Positions 7,237 to 16,423 of a stretch of DNA of 64,000 nucleotides are shown piece after piece. The DNA is from Pseudomonas khavaziana (lineage in GTDB: Bacteria; Pseudomonadota; Gammaproteobacteria; Pseudomonadales; Pseudomonadaceae): positions 297,217 to 361,216 of the forward strand of contig NZ_JAHSTT010000007.1 in assembly GCF_019145205.1 (NCBI RefSeq), in the 5' to 3' direction. The notes beneath the pieces were generated by a model. That model searched no databases and was not told where the DNA came from. It worked only from the letters and a program-made list of their open reading frames with translations. The translations under genes and the position numbers were made by a program. Within the stretch, counting starts at the first letter, position 1. Every line of letters begins with the position of its first letter.

Positions 7237-8499
7237 GTGAGTCAATTCGCCCGAAATTGCTCTGCGCGCCTGGGCCTTATCAGCCTCGGCAGCCTGGCCG
7301 TCACCCTACCCCTGGCCGTCCAGGCCGAAGGTTTTATCGACGACACCAAGGCCACGCTCAACCTGCGCAACGCCTACTTCAACCGCAACTTCACCAACCC
7401 GACCAACCCCCAGGGCAAGGCCGAAGAGTGGACGCAGAACTTCATTCTCGACGCCAAGTCCGGCTATACCCAAGGCACCGTGGGCTTCGGGATCGATGTG
7501 CTGGGCCTGTATTCGCAAAAACTCGATGGCGGCAAAGGCACCGCCGGCACCCAATTGCTGCCGGTGCATGACGATGGCCGCCCCGCCGATAACTTCGGCC
7601 GCCTGGGCGTAGCGCTGAAGACCAAGCTATCGAAGACCGAATTGAAGGTGGGCGAATGGATGCCGGTGCTGCCAATCCTGCGCTCCGATGATGGCCGTTC
7701 CCTGCCCCAGACCTTCCGTGGCGGCCAGGTCACGTCCAATGAGATAGCCGGTCTGACCCTTTACGGCGGCCAGTTTCGCGGCAACAGCCCGCGCAACGAC
7801 GCGAGCATGGAAGATATGTTCATGAACGGCAAAGCCGCCTTCACCTCCGACCGCTTCAACTTCGGTGGCGGCGAATACGCCTTCAATGACAAACGCACCC
7901 AGGTTGGCCTGTGGTACGCCGAACTCACCGATATCTACCAGCAGCAATACCTCAATCTCACCCACAGCCAACCCGTGGGCGACTGGACCCTGGGCGCCAA
8001 CCTCGGCTTCTTCAACGGCAAGGAAGACGGCAGCGCCCTGGCCGGCGACCTGGATAACAAGACCGTTTCCGCCCTGTTCTCAGCCAGATACAACGGCCAC
8101 ACCTTCTACGTCGGCCTGCAGAAGCTCACCGGCGACAGCCTGTGGATGCGTGTCAACGGTACCAGTGGCGGCACCTTGGCCAACGACAGCTACAACGCCA
8201 GCTACGACAACGCCAAGGAAAAATCCTGGCAGTTGCGCCATGACTTCAACTTCGTGGTGCTCGGCATCCCCGGGCTGACCCTGATGAATCGCTATATCAG
8301 TGGCAGTAACGTGCACACCGGGGCGATCACCGATGGCAAGGAATGGGGACGCGAATCGGAGCTGGCCTACACGGTGCAAAGTGGTGCGTTGAAAAACCTC
8401 AATGTGCGGTGGCGCAACTCCACCATGCGCCGGGATTTCAGTAATAACGAGTTTGATGAGAACCGGATATTTGTCAGCTATCCGATTTCACTGCTTTAA
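7237..8499 (+). CDS. OprD-family outer-membrane porin
   Basis: The 420-aa protein has a signal peptide (residues ~1-30, ending VQA) and then an OprD-type substrate-specific porin barrel: alternating amphipathic strands, the N-terminal FIDDTKATLNLRNAYFNRNF block and a C-terminal FVSYPISLL. The GTG start has GGGAG at about 7225. Because it shares an operator-like motif with the uronate dehydrogenase gene downstream, it most likely admits uronates or aldarates through the outer membrane. OprD paralogues differ in substrate, so the specificity is inferred from context. Confidence 0.88.
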   Translation: MSQFARNCSARLGLISLGSLAVTLPLAVQAEGFIDDTKATLNLRNAYFNRNFTNPTNPQGKAEEWTQNFILDAKSGYTQGTVGFGIDVLGLYSQKLDGGKGTAGTQLLPVHDDGRPADNFGRLGVALKTKLSKTELKVGEWMPVLPILRSDDGRSLPQTFRGGQVTSNEIAGLTLYGGQFRGNSPRNDASMEDMFMNGKAAFTSDRFNFGGGEYAFNDKRTQVGLWYAELTDIYQQQYLNLTHSQPVGDWTLGANLGFFNGKEDGSALAGDLDNKTVSALFSARYNGHTFYVGLQKLTGDSLWMRVNGTSGGTLANDSYNASYDNAKEKSWQLRHDFNFVVLGIPGLTLMNRYISGSNVHTGAITDGKEWGRESELAYTVQSGALKNLNVRWRNSTMRRDFSNNEFDENRIFVSYPISLL

Positions 8500-8514
8500 A
8501 TGCGGGAGAGCTTT

Positions 8515-8614
8515 TGTAGGAGCGAGCTTGCTCGCGAGAAACCTATGGGCACCGCGTTTATTCAGGAAACACGCGTTATCGTTGCCGTTTTTCGCGAGCA
8601 AGCTCGCTCCTACA
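8515..8614. repeat. REPIN, family 2
   Basis: Inverted halves starting TGTAGGAGCGAGCTTGCTCG (8515) and ending with the complement at 8614. The loop has the ACGCGTTATCGTT segment found in all family-2 copies in this window. It lies downstream of the porin gene. Confidence 0.92.
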
Positions 8615-8679
8615 TTGAAAGTCACTTGTCTGGAAGGGCGTTGACAACACAGGGAATCCCTAACACTATTTCCCCATAG

Positions 8680-8700
8680 TCATACGACAACCTACAACAA
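8680..8700. promoter_or_regulatory. Second copy of the uronate-cluster motif
   Basis: TCATACGACAACCTACAACA (plus one A) matches the motif at 7182-7202 at 16 of 21 positions. It ends 15 bp before the ATG chosen for the uronate dehydrogenase gene, where binding would block transcription or translation initiation. Confidence 0.45.
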
Positions 8701-8715
8701 AAATCTGGAATGCCC

Positions 8716-9534
8716 ATGACCACCACAACGCCCGCTCCCTTTAACCGCCTACTGCTCACAGGCGCCGCCGGCGGCCTCGGCAAAGTCCTGCGCGAACGCA
8801 TGCGCCCTTACGCCAAGGTCCTGCGCCTGTCGGACATCGCCGACATGGCCCCTGCTGCCGGCGCTCACGAAGAGGTACAGCCCTGCGACCTTGCCGATAA
8901 ACACGCTGTGCACCACTTGGTCGAAGGCGTCGACGCCATCCTGCACTTTGGCGGCGTATCGGTGGAGCGCTCCTTCGAAGAAGTGCTTGGTGCCAATATC
9001 AGCGGTATTTTTCATATCTACGAAGCCGCCCGCCGCCATGGGGTCAAGCGAGTGATCTTCGCCAGCTCCAACCATGTGATCGGCTTCTACAAGCAGGGCG
9101 AACAACTCGACGCCCACTCCCCGCGCCGTCCGGACAGCTACTACGGCCTGTCCAAGTCCTACGGCGAGGACATGGCCAGTTTCTACTTCGACCGCTACGG
9201 CATCCAGACCGTGAGCATCCGCATCGGCTCCTCGTTCCCGCAACCGCAGAACCGCCGAATGATGCACACCTGGCTGAGCTTCGATGACCTGACCCAGTTG
9301 CTCGAACGCGCGCTGTATACGCCCGATGTCGGCCACACCGTGGTCTACGGCATGTCGGCGAACCTCGACACTTGGTGGGACAACCGCTACGCCGCGCACC
9401 TGGGCTTTGCGCCCAAGGACAGCTCCGAAGTGTTCCGCGCCCAGGTCGAAACCCAGCCGCCAGTGGCCGCCGATGACCCGGCTGCGGTCTACCAGGGCGG
9501 GGCCTTTTGCGCGGCAGGGCCGTTCGGTGACTGA
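8716..9534 (+). CDS. udh: Uronate dehydrogenase
   Basis: The 272-aa extended short-chain dehydrogenase closely resembles Pseudomonas uronate dehydrogenase, which oxidises D-galacturonate or D-glucuronate with NAD to the aldarolactone. Seen directly: the Rossmann motif LLLTGAAGGLGKVLRER, the SSNHVIGFY strand with catalytic serine, the YYGLSK catalytic Y-x3-K, and the conserved IRIGSSFPQPQNRRM active-site segment. The frame also allows an ATG six bases earlier (8710); I prefer 8716 because known family members start MTTT-PFNRLLLTG. It is followed by a lactonase and a TRAP transporter, as expected for oxidative uronate use. Confidence 0.9.
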   Translation: MTTTTPAPFNRLLLTGAAGGLGKVLRERMRPYAKVLRLSDIADMAPAAGAHEEVQPCDLADKHAVHHLVEGVDAILHFGGVSVERSFEEVLGANISGIFHIYEAARRHGVKRVIFASSNHVIGFYKQGEQLDAHSPRRPDSYYGLSKSYGEDMASFYFDRYGIQTVSIRIGSSFPQPQNRRMMHTWLSFDDLTQLLERALYTPDVGHTVVYGMSANLDTWWDNRYAAHLGFAPKDSSEVFRAQVETQPPVAADDPAAVYQGGAFCAAGPFGD

Positions 9535-9564
9535 GTGCATAGCAACCCAAGGGAATGAGTAGCC

Positions 9565-10440
9565 ATGAGCGCTGAATTGATTGTCGACGCCCGCAACGCC
9601 GTGGGCGAATGCCCGGTGTGGGTGCCCGAAGAAAACGCCTTGTATTGGGTGGATATCCCCAACGGCGGCCTGCAACGCTGGGACGCCTCCACCGGCAACC
9701 TCAGCGCATGGAAGGCGCCACAAATGCTCGCCTGCATCGCACGCACTCAAGCGGGCAACTGGGTGGCAGGCATGGAAACCGGTTTCTTTGAGCTGACGCC
9801 CCACAATGACGGTAGCCTCGACACTAGGCTCTTGGCCGGTGTCGAACACCCGCGCCCGGACATGCGCTTGAACGACGGCCGCTGCGATCGCCAAGGCCGC
9901 TTCTGGGCGGGCAGCATGGTGCTGAACATGGGTTTGAACGCCGCTGAGGGCACTCTTTATCGCTATGCGTCTGGCACGGCGCCCTGTGCGCAGCTCGATG
10001 GTTTCATCACCCTCAACGGCCTGGCCTTCAGCCCCGATGGCCGCACAATGTATGCCTCTGATTCACACCCGTTGGTGCAGCAGATCTGGGCATTCGACTA
10101 CGACATCGACACCGGCACGCCGTCCAACCGCCGGGTGTTTGTGGACATGCATGGTTTCCTCGGCAGGCCCGATGGTGCAGCTGTCGACGCGGATGGCTGT
10201 TACTGGATTTGCGCCAACGATGCCGGCCTGGTCCACCGTTTTACCCCGGACGGTCGCCTCGACCAGTCCCTCACCGTACCGATAAAAAAACCCACCATGT
10301 GCGCCTTCGGCGGCAGCCGCCTGGACACCCTGTACGTCACCTCGATCCGTGACGATGCGAGTGAACAGTCGCTGTCCGGCGGCGTATTCGCGCTCAACCC
10401 GGGCGTCAAGGGGCTGGCCGAACCACACTTCATCCTCTAG
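9565..10440 (+). CDS. SMP-30/gluconolactonase-family aldarolactonase
   Basis: The 291-aa protein has the SMP-30/LRE beta-propeller signature, starting VDARNAVGECPVWVPEENAL, with metal-site candidates in that GECPVW segment, in DMRLNDGRCD and in LAFSPDG. The start has an AAGGGAATGAG ribosome-binding region. Placed 30 bases after udh, it probably hydrolyses the galactaro- or glucarolactone made by the dehydrogenase to the open aldarate. A gluconolactonase role is possible on family grounds but fits the neighbours less well. The enzymes that break down aldarate (dehydratase, aldolase) are not in this window. Confidence 0.82.
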   Translation: MSAELIVDARNAVGECPVWVPEENALYWVDIPNGGLQRWDASTGNLSAWKAPQMLACIARTQAGNWVAGMETGFFELTPHNDGSLDTRLLAGVEHPRPDMRLNDGRCDRQGRFWAGSMVLNMGLNAAEGTLYRYASGTAPCAQLDGFITLNGLAFSPDGRTMYASDSHPLVQQIWAFDYDIDTGTPSNRRVFVDMHGFLGRPDGAAVDADGCYWICANDAGLVHRFTPDGRLDQSLTVPIKKPTMCAFGGSRLDTLYVTSIRDDASEQSLSGGVFALNPGVKGLAEPHFIL

Positions 10441-10491
10441 CTGTACTGCTGTGCCTTGAATACAACAATAACAAGACAGGAGTGACACCCC

Positions 10492-11454
10492 ATGGACTTC
10501 AAACGCACCTTGCTCGCCGCCGCCCTCATCACCCTCAGCAGCGCCGCCCACGCGCTGGAAATCAAATTCGCCGACATTCACCCCGCCGGCTACCCCACCG
10601 TGGTCGCCGAAGAAAACATGGGCAAGGCCCTGACGCAGCAAAGCAACGGCGAGCTGACCTTCAAGTACTTCCCGGGCGGTGTGCTCGGTTCCGAGAAGGA
10701 AGTGGTCGAACAGGCCCAGGTCGGCGCAGTCCAGATGACCCGCGTCAGCCTCGGCATCGTCGGCCCGGTGGTACCGGATGTGAACGTGTTCAACCTGCCG
10801 TTCGTATTCCGTGACCAGGCGCATATGCGCAAGGTCATCGATGGCGAGATCGGCGACGAAATCCTCGCCAAGATCACCAACTCCGAGTTCGGCCTGGTAG
10901 CCCTGGCCTGGATGGATGGCGGCACGCGCAACCTCTACACCAAGAAGCCGGTGCGCAAGATCGAAGACCTCAAGGGCATGAAGATCCGCGTGCAGGGCAA
11001 CCCGTTGTTTATTGACGCCTTTAACGCCATGGGCGCCAATGGCATTGCCATGGACACGGGTGAGATTTTCAGCGCCTTGCAGACCGGGGTCATCGACGGT
11101 GCGGAAAACAACCCGCCGACCTTGCTGGAACATAACCACTACCAGACCGCCAAGTACTACACCCTTACCGAGCACCTGATTCTGCCCGAGCCTATCGTGA
11201 TGTCGAAAATCACCTGGAACAAGCTCACGCCAGCGCAGCAGGACATGGTCACGCAAGCCGCCAAGGCCGCACAGGCCGACGAGCGCGTGCTGTGGGACAA
11301 GAAATCCGCCAGCAGCGAGGAAAAACTCAAGGCTGCCGGTGTCGAGTTCATCACGGTCGACAAAAAGCCCTTCTACGACGCCACCGCCCAGGTGCGCGCC
11401 AAGTACGGCGCACCTTATGCAGACATGATCAAGCGCATCGACGCCGTTCAATAA
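10492..11454 (+). CDS. dctP: TRAP transporter solute-binding protein, DctP family
   Basis: The 320-aa periplasmic protein has a signal peptide (residues 1-20, cleavage before LEIKFADIH) and AGGAG upstream of the start. The conserved KIRVQGNPLFIDAFNAMGAN region carries the arginine that binds the substrate carboxylate in DctP-type receptors, and the ALQTGVIDGAENNP segment is typical of the family. It is the first gene of a dctP-dctQ-dctM set after uronate dehydrogenase and lactonase, so a uronate is the likely ligand. Confidence 0.9.
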   Translation: MDFKRTLLAAALITLSSAAHALEIKFADIHPAGYPTVVAEENMGKALTQQSNGELTFKYFPGGVLGSEKEVVEQAQVGAVQMTRVSLGIVGPVVPDVNVFNLPFVFRDQAHMRKVIDGEIGDEILAKITNSEFGLVALAWMDGGTRNLYTKKPVRKIEDLKGMKIRVQGNPLFIDAFNAMGANGIAMDTGEIFSALQTGVIDGAENNPPTLLEHNHYQTAKYYTLTEHLILPEPIVMSKITWNKLTPAQQDMVTQAAKAAQADERVLWDKKSASSEEKLKAAGVEFITVDKKPFYDATAQVRAKYGAPYADMIKRIDAVQ

Positions 11455-11519
11455 CCTCCCTGCTCCCTGCATAAGGCCCGGCGCGGTCGGCATCGACGCG
11501 CCCGGTCACGGTGAACGCC

Positions 11520-12047
11520 ATGAAGAATCTACTGCTGCGCATCAACGACCGTATCTACATGACCTGCATCTGGGTCGCCGGCCTCTCGGTCCTGGGGGTG
11601 GCGCTGATCATTCCCTGGGGCATCTTCGCCCGCTACATCCTCGGCACCGGTTCCAGCTGGCCGGAGCCCACCGCCATCCTGCTGATGCTGGTGTTCACCT
11701 TTATCGGCGCTGCCGCCAGTTACCGCGCCGGCGCACACATGTCGGTGGCGATGGTCACCGACCGCCTGCCCCCCGCCCAACGCCGCATCGTCGGCATCTT
11801 CTCGCAATTGTTGATGGGCACCATCTGCCTGTTCATGACCCTCTGGGGCACCAAGCTGTGCCTGTCGACCTGGAACCAGTTCATGAGCGCCATTCCCACC
11901 CTGCGCGTGGGCATCACGTACATGCCGATCCCCATTGGCGGTCTGCTGACCCTGATCTTTGTGGTGGAAAAACTCCTGCTCGGGGACCAGAGCAACCGGC
12001 GCGTTGTGCGCTTTGACCTGGTGGAAGAAAGCGAAGGGGCTGCCTGA
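11520..12047 (+). CDS. dctQ: TRAP transporter small membrane subunit, DctQ family
   Basis: The 175-aa protein has four hydrophobic segments, as DctQ subunits do (roughly 15-37, 48-70, 88-110, 130-150). The frame also contains a GTG nine bases upstream (11511); I prefer ATG 11520 because GGTGA lies five bases before it. It ends two bases before dctM. DctQ supports the DctM channel in the inner membrane. Confidence 0.88.
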   Translation: MKNLLLRINDRIYMTCIWVAGLSVLGVALIIPWGIFARYILGTGSSWPEPTAILLMLVFTFIGAAASYRAGAHMSVAMVTDRLPPAQRRIVGIFSQLLMGTICLFMTLWGTKLCLSTWNQFMSAIPTLRVGITYMPIPIGGLLTLIFVVEKLLLGDQSNRRVVRFDLVEESEGAA

Positions 12048-12049
12048 CT

Positions 12050-13330
12050 ATGGACGCATTGATTCTGCTGGGCAGCTTTATCGCCCTGATCCTGATTGGC
12101 ATGCCGGTGGCCTACGCCCTAGGGCTGTCGGCACTGATCGGCGCGTGGTGGATCGATATTCCCTTCCAGGCCTTGATGATCCAGGTGGCGGGCGGGGTGA
12201 ACAAGTTTTCGCTGATGGCGATTCCGTTCTTCGTGTTGGCCGGGGCGATCATGGCCGAGGGCGGCATGTCGCGGCGCCTGGTGGCGTTTGCCGGGGTGCT
12301 GGTGGGCTTTGTGCGTGGCGGCCTGTCCCTGGTCAATATCATGGCCTCGACGTTTTTCGGCGCGATTTCCGGCTCGTCGGTGGCCGATACCGCTTCGGTC
12401 GGTTCGGTGCTGATCCCGGAAATGGAACGCCGTGGCTACCCGCGTGAGTTCGCCACGGCGGTGACCGTGAGTGGCTCGGTACAGGCACTGCTGACACCGC
12501 CCAGCCATAACTCGGTGCTCTACTCCCTGGCCGCCGGCGGCACGGTGTCGATCGCCTCGTTGTTCATGGCTGGCGTGGTGCCGGGCCTTCTAATGAGCGC
12601 GTGCCTGATGGCGCTGTGCCTGATCTTCGCGAAAAAGCGCAACTACCCCAAAGGCGAAGTCATCCCGCTCAAGCAGGCGCTGAAAATCTGCGCTGATGCC
12701 CTCTGGGGCCTGATGGCCATGGTGATCATCCTTGGCGGCATCTTGTCGGGCATCTTCACCGCCACCGAGTCCGCGGCCATCGCGGTGCTGTGGGCGTTCT
12801 TCGTCACCATGTTCATCTACCGCGACTACAAGTGGAGCGAGCTGCCCAAGCTGATGCACCGCACGGTGCGCACCATTTCCATCGTGATGATCCTGATCGC
12901 GTTCGCCGCCAGCTTCGGCTACATCATGACCCTGATGCAGATCCCGGCGAAGATCACCACGCTGTTCCTGACCCTGTCGGATAACCGCTACGTGATCCTG
13001 ATGTGCATCAACGTCATGCTGCTGTTGCTCGGCACGGTGATGGACATGGCCCCGCTGATTCTGATCCTCACGCCGATCCTGATGCCGGTGATCCTTGGCA
13101 TCGGCGTCGACCCGGTGCACTTCGGTATGATCATGCTGGTCAACCTCGGTATCGGCTTGATCACGCCTCCGGTGGGCGCGGTGTTGTTCGTCGGCGCGGC
13201 GGTGGGCAAGGTCAGCATCGAGAAAACCGTGACCGCCCTGCTGCCGTTTTATGCGGTGTTGTTTCTGGTGCTGATAGCCGTGACGTACATCCCGGCGTTG
13301 TCGTTGTGGTTGCCACACTTGGTGCTGTAA
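12050..13330 (+). CDS. dctM: TRAP transporter large permease subunit, DctM family
   Basis: The 426-aa protein has around 12 hydrophobic segments and the DctM hallmarks: the SLMAIPFFVLAGAIMAEGG region, FFGAISGSSVADTASVGSV, and VNLGIGLITPPVGAVLFVG near the end. It uses the sodium gradient to import the solute delivered by DctP. It is the last gene of the uronate cluster and is followed by a REPIN. Confidence 0.92.
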   Translation: MDALILLGSFIALILIGMPVAYALGLSALIGAWWIDIPFQALMIQVAGGVNKFSLMAIPFFVLAGAIMAEGGMSRRLVAFAGVLVGFVRGGLSLVNIMASTFFGAISGSSVADTASVGSVLIPEMERRGYPREFATAVTVSGSVQALLTPPSHNSVLYSLAAGGTVSIASLFMAGVVPGLLMSACLMALCLIFAKKRNYPKGEVIPLKQALKICADALWGLMAMVIILGGILSGIFTATESAAIAVLWAFFVTMFIYRDYKWSELPKLMHRTVRTISIVMILIAFAASFGYIMTLMQIPAKITTLFLTLSDNRYVILMCINVMLLLLGTVMDMAPLILILTPILMPVILGIGVDPVHFGMIMLVNLGIGLITPPVGAVLFVGAAVGKVSIEKTVTALLPFYAVLFLVLIAVTYIPALSLWLPHLVL

Positions 13331-13352
13331 CCCGAACGTCAGAACAAAGGTG

Positions 13353-13454
13353 AGCAAATGTGGGAGGGGGCTTGCTCCCGATTGCGGTGTGACAGTCACT
13401 ACAGATATGACTGATCCACTGCTATCGGGAGCAAGCCCCCTCCCACATTTTGCT
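13353..13454. repeat. REPIN, family 1
   Basis: Paired TGTGGGAGGGGGCTTGCTCC halves with AGCAAA/TTTTGCT extensions (one extra base on the right). It lies between the convergent dctM and the membrane-fusion protein gene. Confidence 0.92.
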
Positions 13455-13470
13455 CTGCACTGTGTCAGTG

Positions 13471-14622
13471 TCAGGGCGGTGAGTTTTTGAGGCGCCCGGC
13501 AGTATCGATACTCACCACCACCGACAACCCCGGCCGCAACCGCTCACTCTCGGCCTGATCCGGGTCTACGGTAATCCTCACTGGCACGCGCTGGGCGATC
13601 TTGACGAAGTTGCCGGTAGCGTTGTCGGCCTGCAACAGGCTGAACTCTGACCCGGTTGCCGGTGAGATGTGCTGCACCGTGCCATGGAATTTGCGATGGT
13701 TCAGCGCGTCCACGGTGAAGGTCACCGGCTGGCCCACCTGCACATTGTCCATCTGGGTTTCTTTCATATTGGCGATCACCCACAGTTGCTTGGGCACCAG
13801 GGCCATCAATTGCGCGCCGGAATTGACGTAGGCGCCCAGACGCACGCCGATCTGCCCGAGCTGGCCGTCGCGGGGGGCGGTGATGCGGGTATTGGACAAA
13901 TCGATCCGTGCCAGTTCCACCGCCGCCTCGGCACTCGCCACGGCTGCTTCCAGGGAGCCGCGGTTGACGATGACGGTCTGCAGGTCCTGGCGGGCAATTT
14001 CCAGGCTGGCCTGGGCCTGGGCCACGGCGGCGATGGTCTGGGCATTGGCGGCGCGGGTCACGTCCAGCTCGCGCTTGGACACAGAGCCGTCGCTGATCAG
14101 TTCTTCGTTGCGGCGCAAGTCAGCGGTGCTTTTGCGCGCCTGGGCCTGGCTATCGACCAACGCGGCCTGGCGCAGCTTGATAGTTGCTTCGGCGCTGTTG
14201 CGTTGCTGCACCACATTGGCCAGCGACGCCTTCTGCACCGCCAGTTGCGCCAAGGCCTGATCCAGGCGCTGCTTATAGATGCGGTCGTCCAGGCGCACCA
14301 GCAGGTCGCCGGCCTTCACATACTGGAAATCCTGCACCGGCACTTCGAATACATAGCCGCTGAGCTGCGGGCCGATAATCGTCACCTGCCCGCGCACCAG
14401 GGCGTTCTCGGTAGTCTCCACCGCGCTGCTGAACGGTGGCAGCTGCCAGGCATACAGCACGATCAACACACCGATGATGGCAATCGCGGCAAAGCCCAGG
14501 GACGAGACGATACGCACCCGCAGGGAACGCGGCTCAGTCACCGTGGCGCCGGGGGGCGTGGTGCCTTCCGGGGTCGCGGCGATGGCGTTGGTGGTCGTGG
14601 TGGTAGAAGTCGGTTCGGTCAT
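13471..14622 (-). CDS. HlyD/EmrA-family membrane fusion protein
   Basis: The 383-aa periplasmic adaptor has a short cytoplasmic tail rich in threonine, one TM segment (about residues 40-62, SSLGFAAIAIIGVLIVLYAW), a lipoyl half-motif, a long coiled-coil hairpin rich in Ala/Gln/Leu (about 105-215) and a beta-barrel. I start it at 14622-14620 because this ATG overlaps the stop of the upstream transporter gene (ATGA); a longer frame reaches 14703 but lies inside that gene. With the DHA2 transporter it forms an EmrAB-like drug or metabolite exporter that would need an outer-membrane channel encoded elsewhere. Confidence 0.87.
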   Translation of the reverse strand: MTEPTSTTTTTNAIAATPEGTTPPGATVTEPRSLRVRIVSSLGFAAIAIIGVLIVLYAWQLPPFSSAVETTENALVRGQVTIIGPQLSGYVFEVPVQDFQYVKAGDLLVRLDDRIYKQRLDQALAQLAVQKASLANVVQQRNSAEATIKLRQAALVDSQAQARKSTADLRRNEELISDGSVSKRELDVTRAANAQTIAAVAQAQASLEIARQDLQTVIVNRGSLEAAVASAEAAVELARIDLSNTRITAPRDGQLGQIGVRLGAYVNSGAQLMALVPKQLWVIANMKETQMDNVQVGQPVTFTVDALNHRKFHGTVQHISPATGSEFSLLQADNATGNFVKIAQRVPVRITVDPDQAESERLRPGLSVVVSIDTAGRLKNSPP

Positions 14623-16265
14623 GAAGAAGCGCCGCTGGGTTGAACGGAAGGGGTCGCTGCCTTGGTGGTGCTCATCAACCACAGGCTGCGGGTAAAGATC
14701 CAAAGCATGGTCAGGATCGCGATAATCGCGATCAGCATGAAGACATCGTTGTAGGCCATGACGTTCGCCTCACGGGTGGCCGCCGTGGCCAGGCTGCGGA
14801 TGCCCATGAGGTTGCGTAGCTCCGGGTCGGCGACGATCCCGCCATAGGCCGAACCACCGCTCTGCACCCGCGCTGCCACACGTGGATCGATCAAGGTCAG
14901 GTGCTCGACGATCATGCTCGAGTGATACTTCTCGCGCACGATCTGGAAGGTGCCGAGCAAGGCCGCGCCAATCAGGCCGCCAAGGTTCTGGCAAATCCCG
15001 AACATCACCGAGAAGCTCACCAGGTTGCGTGGGTTGGTCAGCACGTTTTTGGTGCCCAGCACCATGGTCGGCCCGAGGAAGAACGTGCCGCCAAAGCCTA
15101 GCAGGAACTGGCTGATGTAGAGGTTTTGCGGGCGGGTCAGGTTGCTGGAGAAACTGTCCATCACCGAGCCTGTGGCCATCAGCGCCAGGGAAATCACCAG
15201 GGGCATCAGCAGGTGCGCCGGGTTGATCGTCAATGCGCTGACCACCAGCCCGGCGATCGCGCCGGCCAGCATCACCACATACAGGGTATGCATCTGCTGG
15301 TAGCTCATGTTGAGCATCTGCATGAACCCCACCGCACCGGTGGATTGCTCGGACAGCACCATACGGATCAGCACCACCGCCAAGGCCAGGCGAATCATCG
15401 CGCCGCTGCCCAGCCAGCGCGTCATCAGCATCGGGTTGCTGCGGTTATGCTCGATGGCCAGCCCCGTCATGATCAGCACCAGGGAACAGGCCGAGGCCAC
15501 GCCGATCCAGGGTGCTTCCAGCCACCAGTCGATACGCCCCAACGACAGCACCGCGCAGAGCAAGGCCACGCCGCTGGCGAGGATGGCGAAGGTGAGAAAA
15601 TCGAGTTTTTCAAAGGTCTTGAAGCGGTCGCCGGGTGGCAGCTTGAGCAGGAACACACAGCCCAGGCAGATCAAGGCCAGGCCCAATTCGAACAGGTATA
15701 GCCCGCGCCATTCGGCGATCTGCAGCAAGTCTTCGGAAAACAACCGCGCCAACGGTAACGCAAGCTGCGCGGTGCCCAAGCCGAGCACCAGGGCTTTCAA
15801 ACGCCACTTGGCCGGGAACGCCTGGATCATGTAGTACAGGCCCAGTGAACTCAGCGCCGCGCCGACCATGCCATGGGCGGCGCGCACGGCAATGGCCGAG
15901 TTGAGGTCGTTGACAAACAAATGCCCGAAGGTCACCAGCGCATAGAGCACCAGGAACACCTCGGTAAACGCGCGCAGGCCGAACTGCTGGCGAAACTTCA
16001 CCAGCAGCAGGTTCATGCACACGTTGGTCATTACATAGGCGGCCGGCAGCCAGGCCATTTCCGCAGTGGTCGCGCCGAGGGCGCCTTGCAGGTATTGCAG
16101 GTTGGCGATGACCAGGGCGTTGCCCAGGCCACCGGTGATCGCCACCAGCACTCCGACCATCGCGTACAGCCAGCGCTTGTGGGTGGGGTGCAGCGGCGTC
16201 GACGGCGAACCGGGCAGGCTCGGGCGCTCGTGGGGCTGCCAGGTGTGGGGGGTGTATTTGTCCAT
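14619..16265 (-). CDS. MFS transporter, DHA2 (EmrB-like) drug exporter
   Basis: The 548-aa protein has about 14 hydrophobic segments, the DHA2 layout, with the early ATTAEMAWLPAAYVMTNV helix typical of EmrB-type transporters. It would expel a lipophilic compound or acid by proton antiport. It overlaps the adaptor gene downstream by four bases, indicating translational coupling. An inverted repeat lies 46 bp upstream. No regulator is adjacent, and the exported compound cannot be predicted. Confidence 0.88.
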   Translation of the reverse strand: MDKYTPHTWQPHERPSLPGSPSTPLHPTHKRWLYAMVGVLVAITGGLGNALVIANLQYLQGALGATTAEMAWLPAAYVMTNVCMNLLLVKFRQQFGLRAFTEVFLVLYALVTFGHLFVNDLNSAIAVRAAHGMVGAALSSLGLYYMIQAFPAKWRLKALVLGLGTAQLALPLARLFSEDLLQIAEWRGLYLFELGLALICLGCVFLLKLPPGDRFKTFEKLDFLTFAILASGVALLCAVLSLGRIDWWLEAPWIGVASACSLVLIMTGLAIEHNRSNPMLMTRWLGSGAMIRLALAVVLIRMVLSEQSTGAVGFMQMLNMSYQQMHTLYVVMLAGAIAGLVVSALTINPAHLLMPLVISLALMATGSVMDSFSSNLTRPQNLYISQFLLGFGGTFFLGPTMVLGTKNVLTNPRNLVSFSVMFGICQNLGGLIGAALLGTFQIVREKYHSSMIVEHLTLIDPRVAARVQSGGSAYGGIVADPELRNLMGIRSLATAATREANVMAYNDVFMLIAIIAILTMLWIFTRSLWLMSTTKAATPSVQPSGASS

Positions 16266-16310
16266 TCGATGACCTAGATGACCCGACGGGTGAGGTCGGT
16301 AAAACCATTA

Positions 16311-16331
16311 CTCAGGCACAGTAAACCTGAG
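16311..16331. promoter_or_regulatory. Inverted repeat upstream of the EmrB-like gene
   Basis: CTCAGG (16311-16316) and CCTGAG (16326-16331) flank nine bases, 46 bp before the transporter start on the minus strand. Position suggests an operator; the binding protein is unknown. Confidence 0.35.
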
Positions 16332-16423
16332 CGGCGTTCATCTTGCCATCTCGGACGTATTGTTAAGCGGCCATCCAGCCAGTCACTCGCGGCTTTCTTT
16401 GCTCGACGACATGCGCATTTCAA

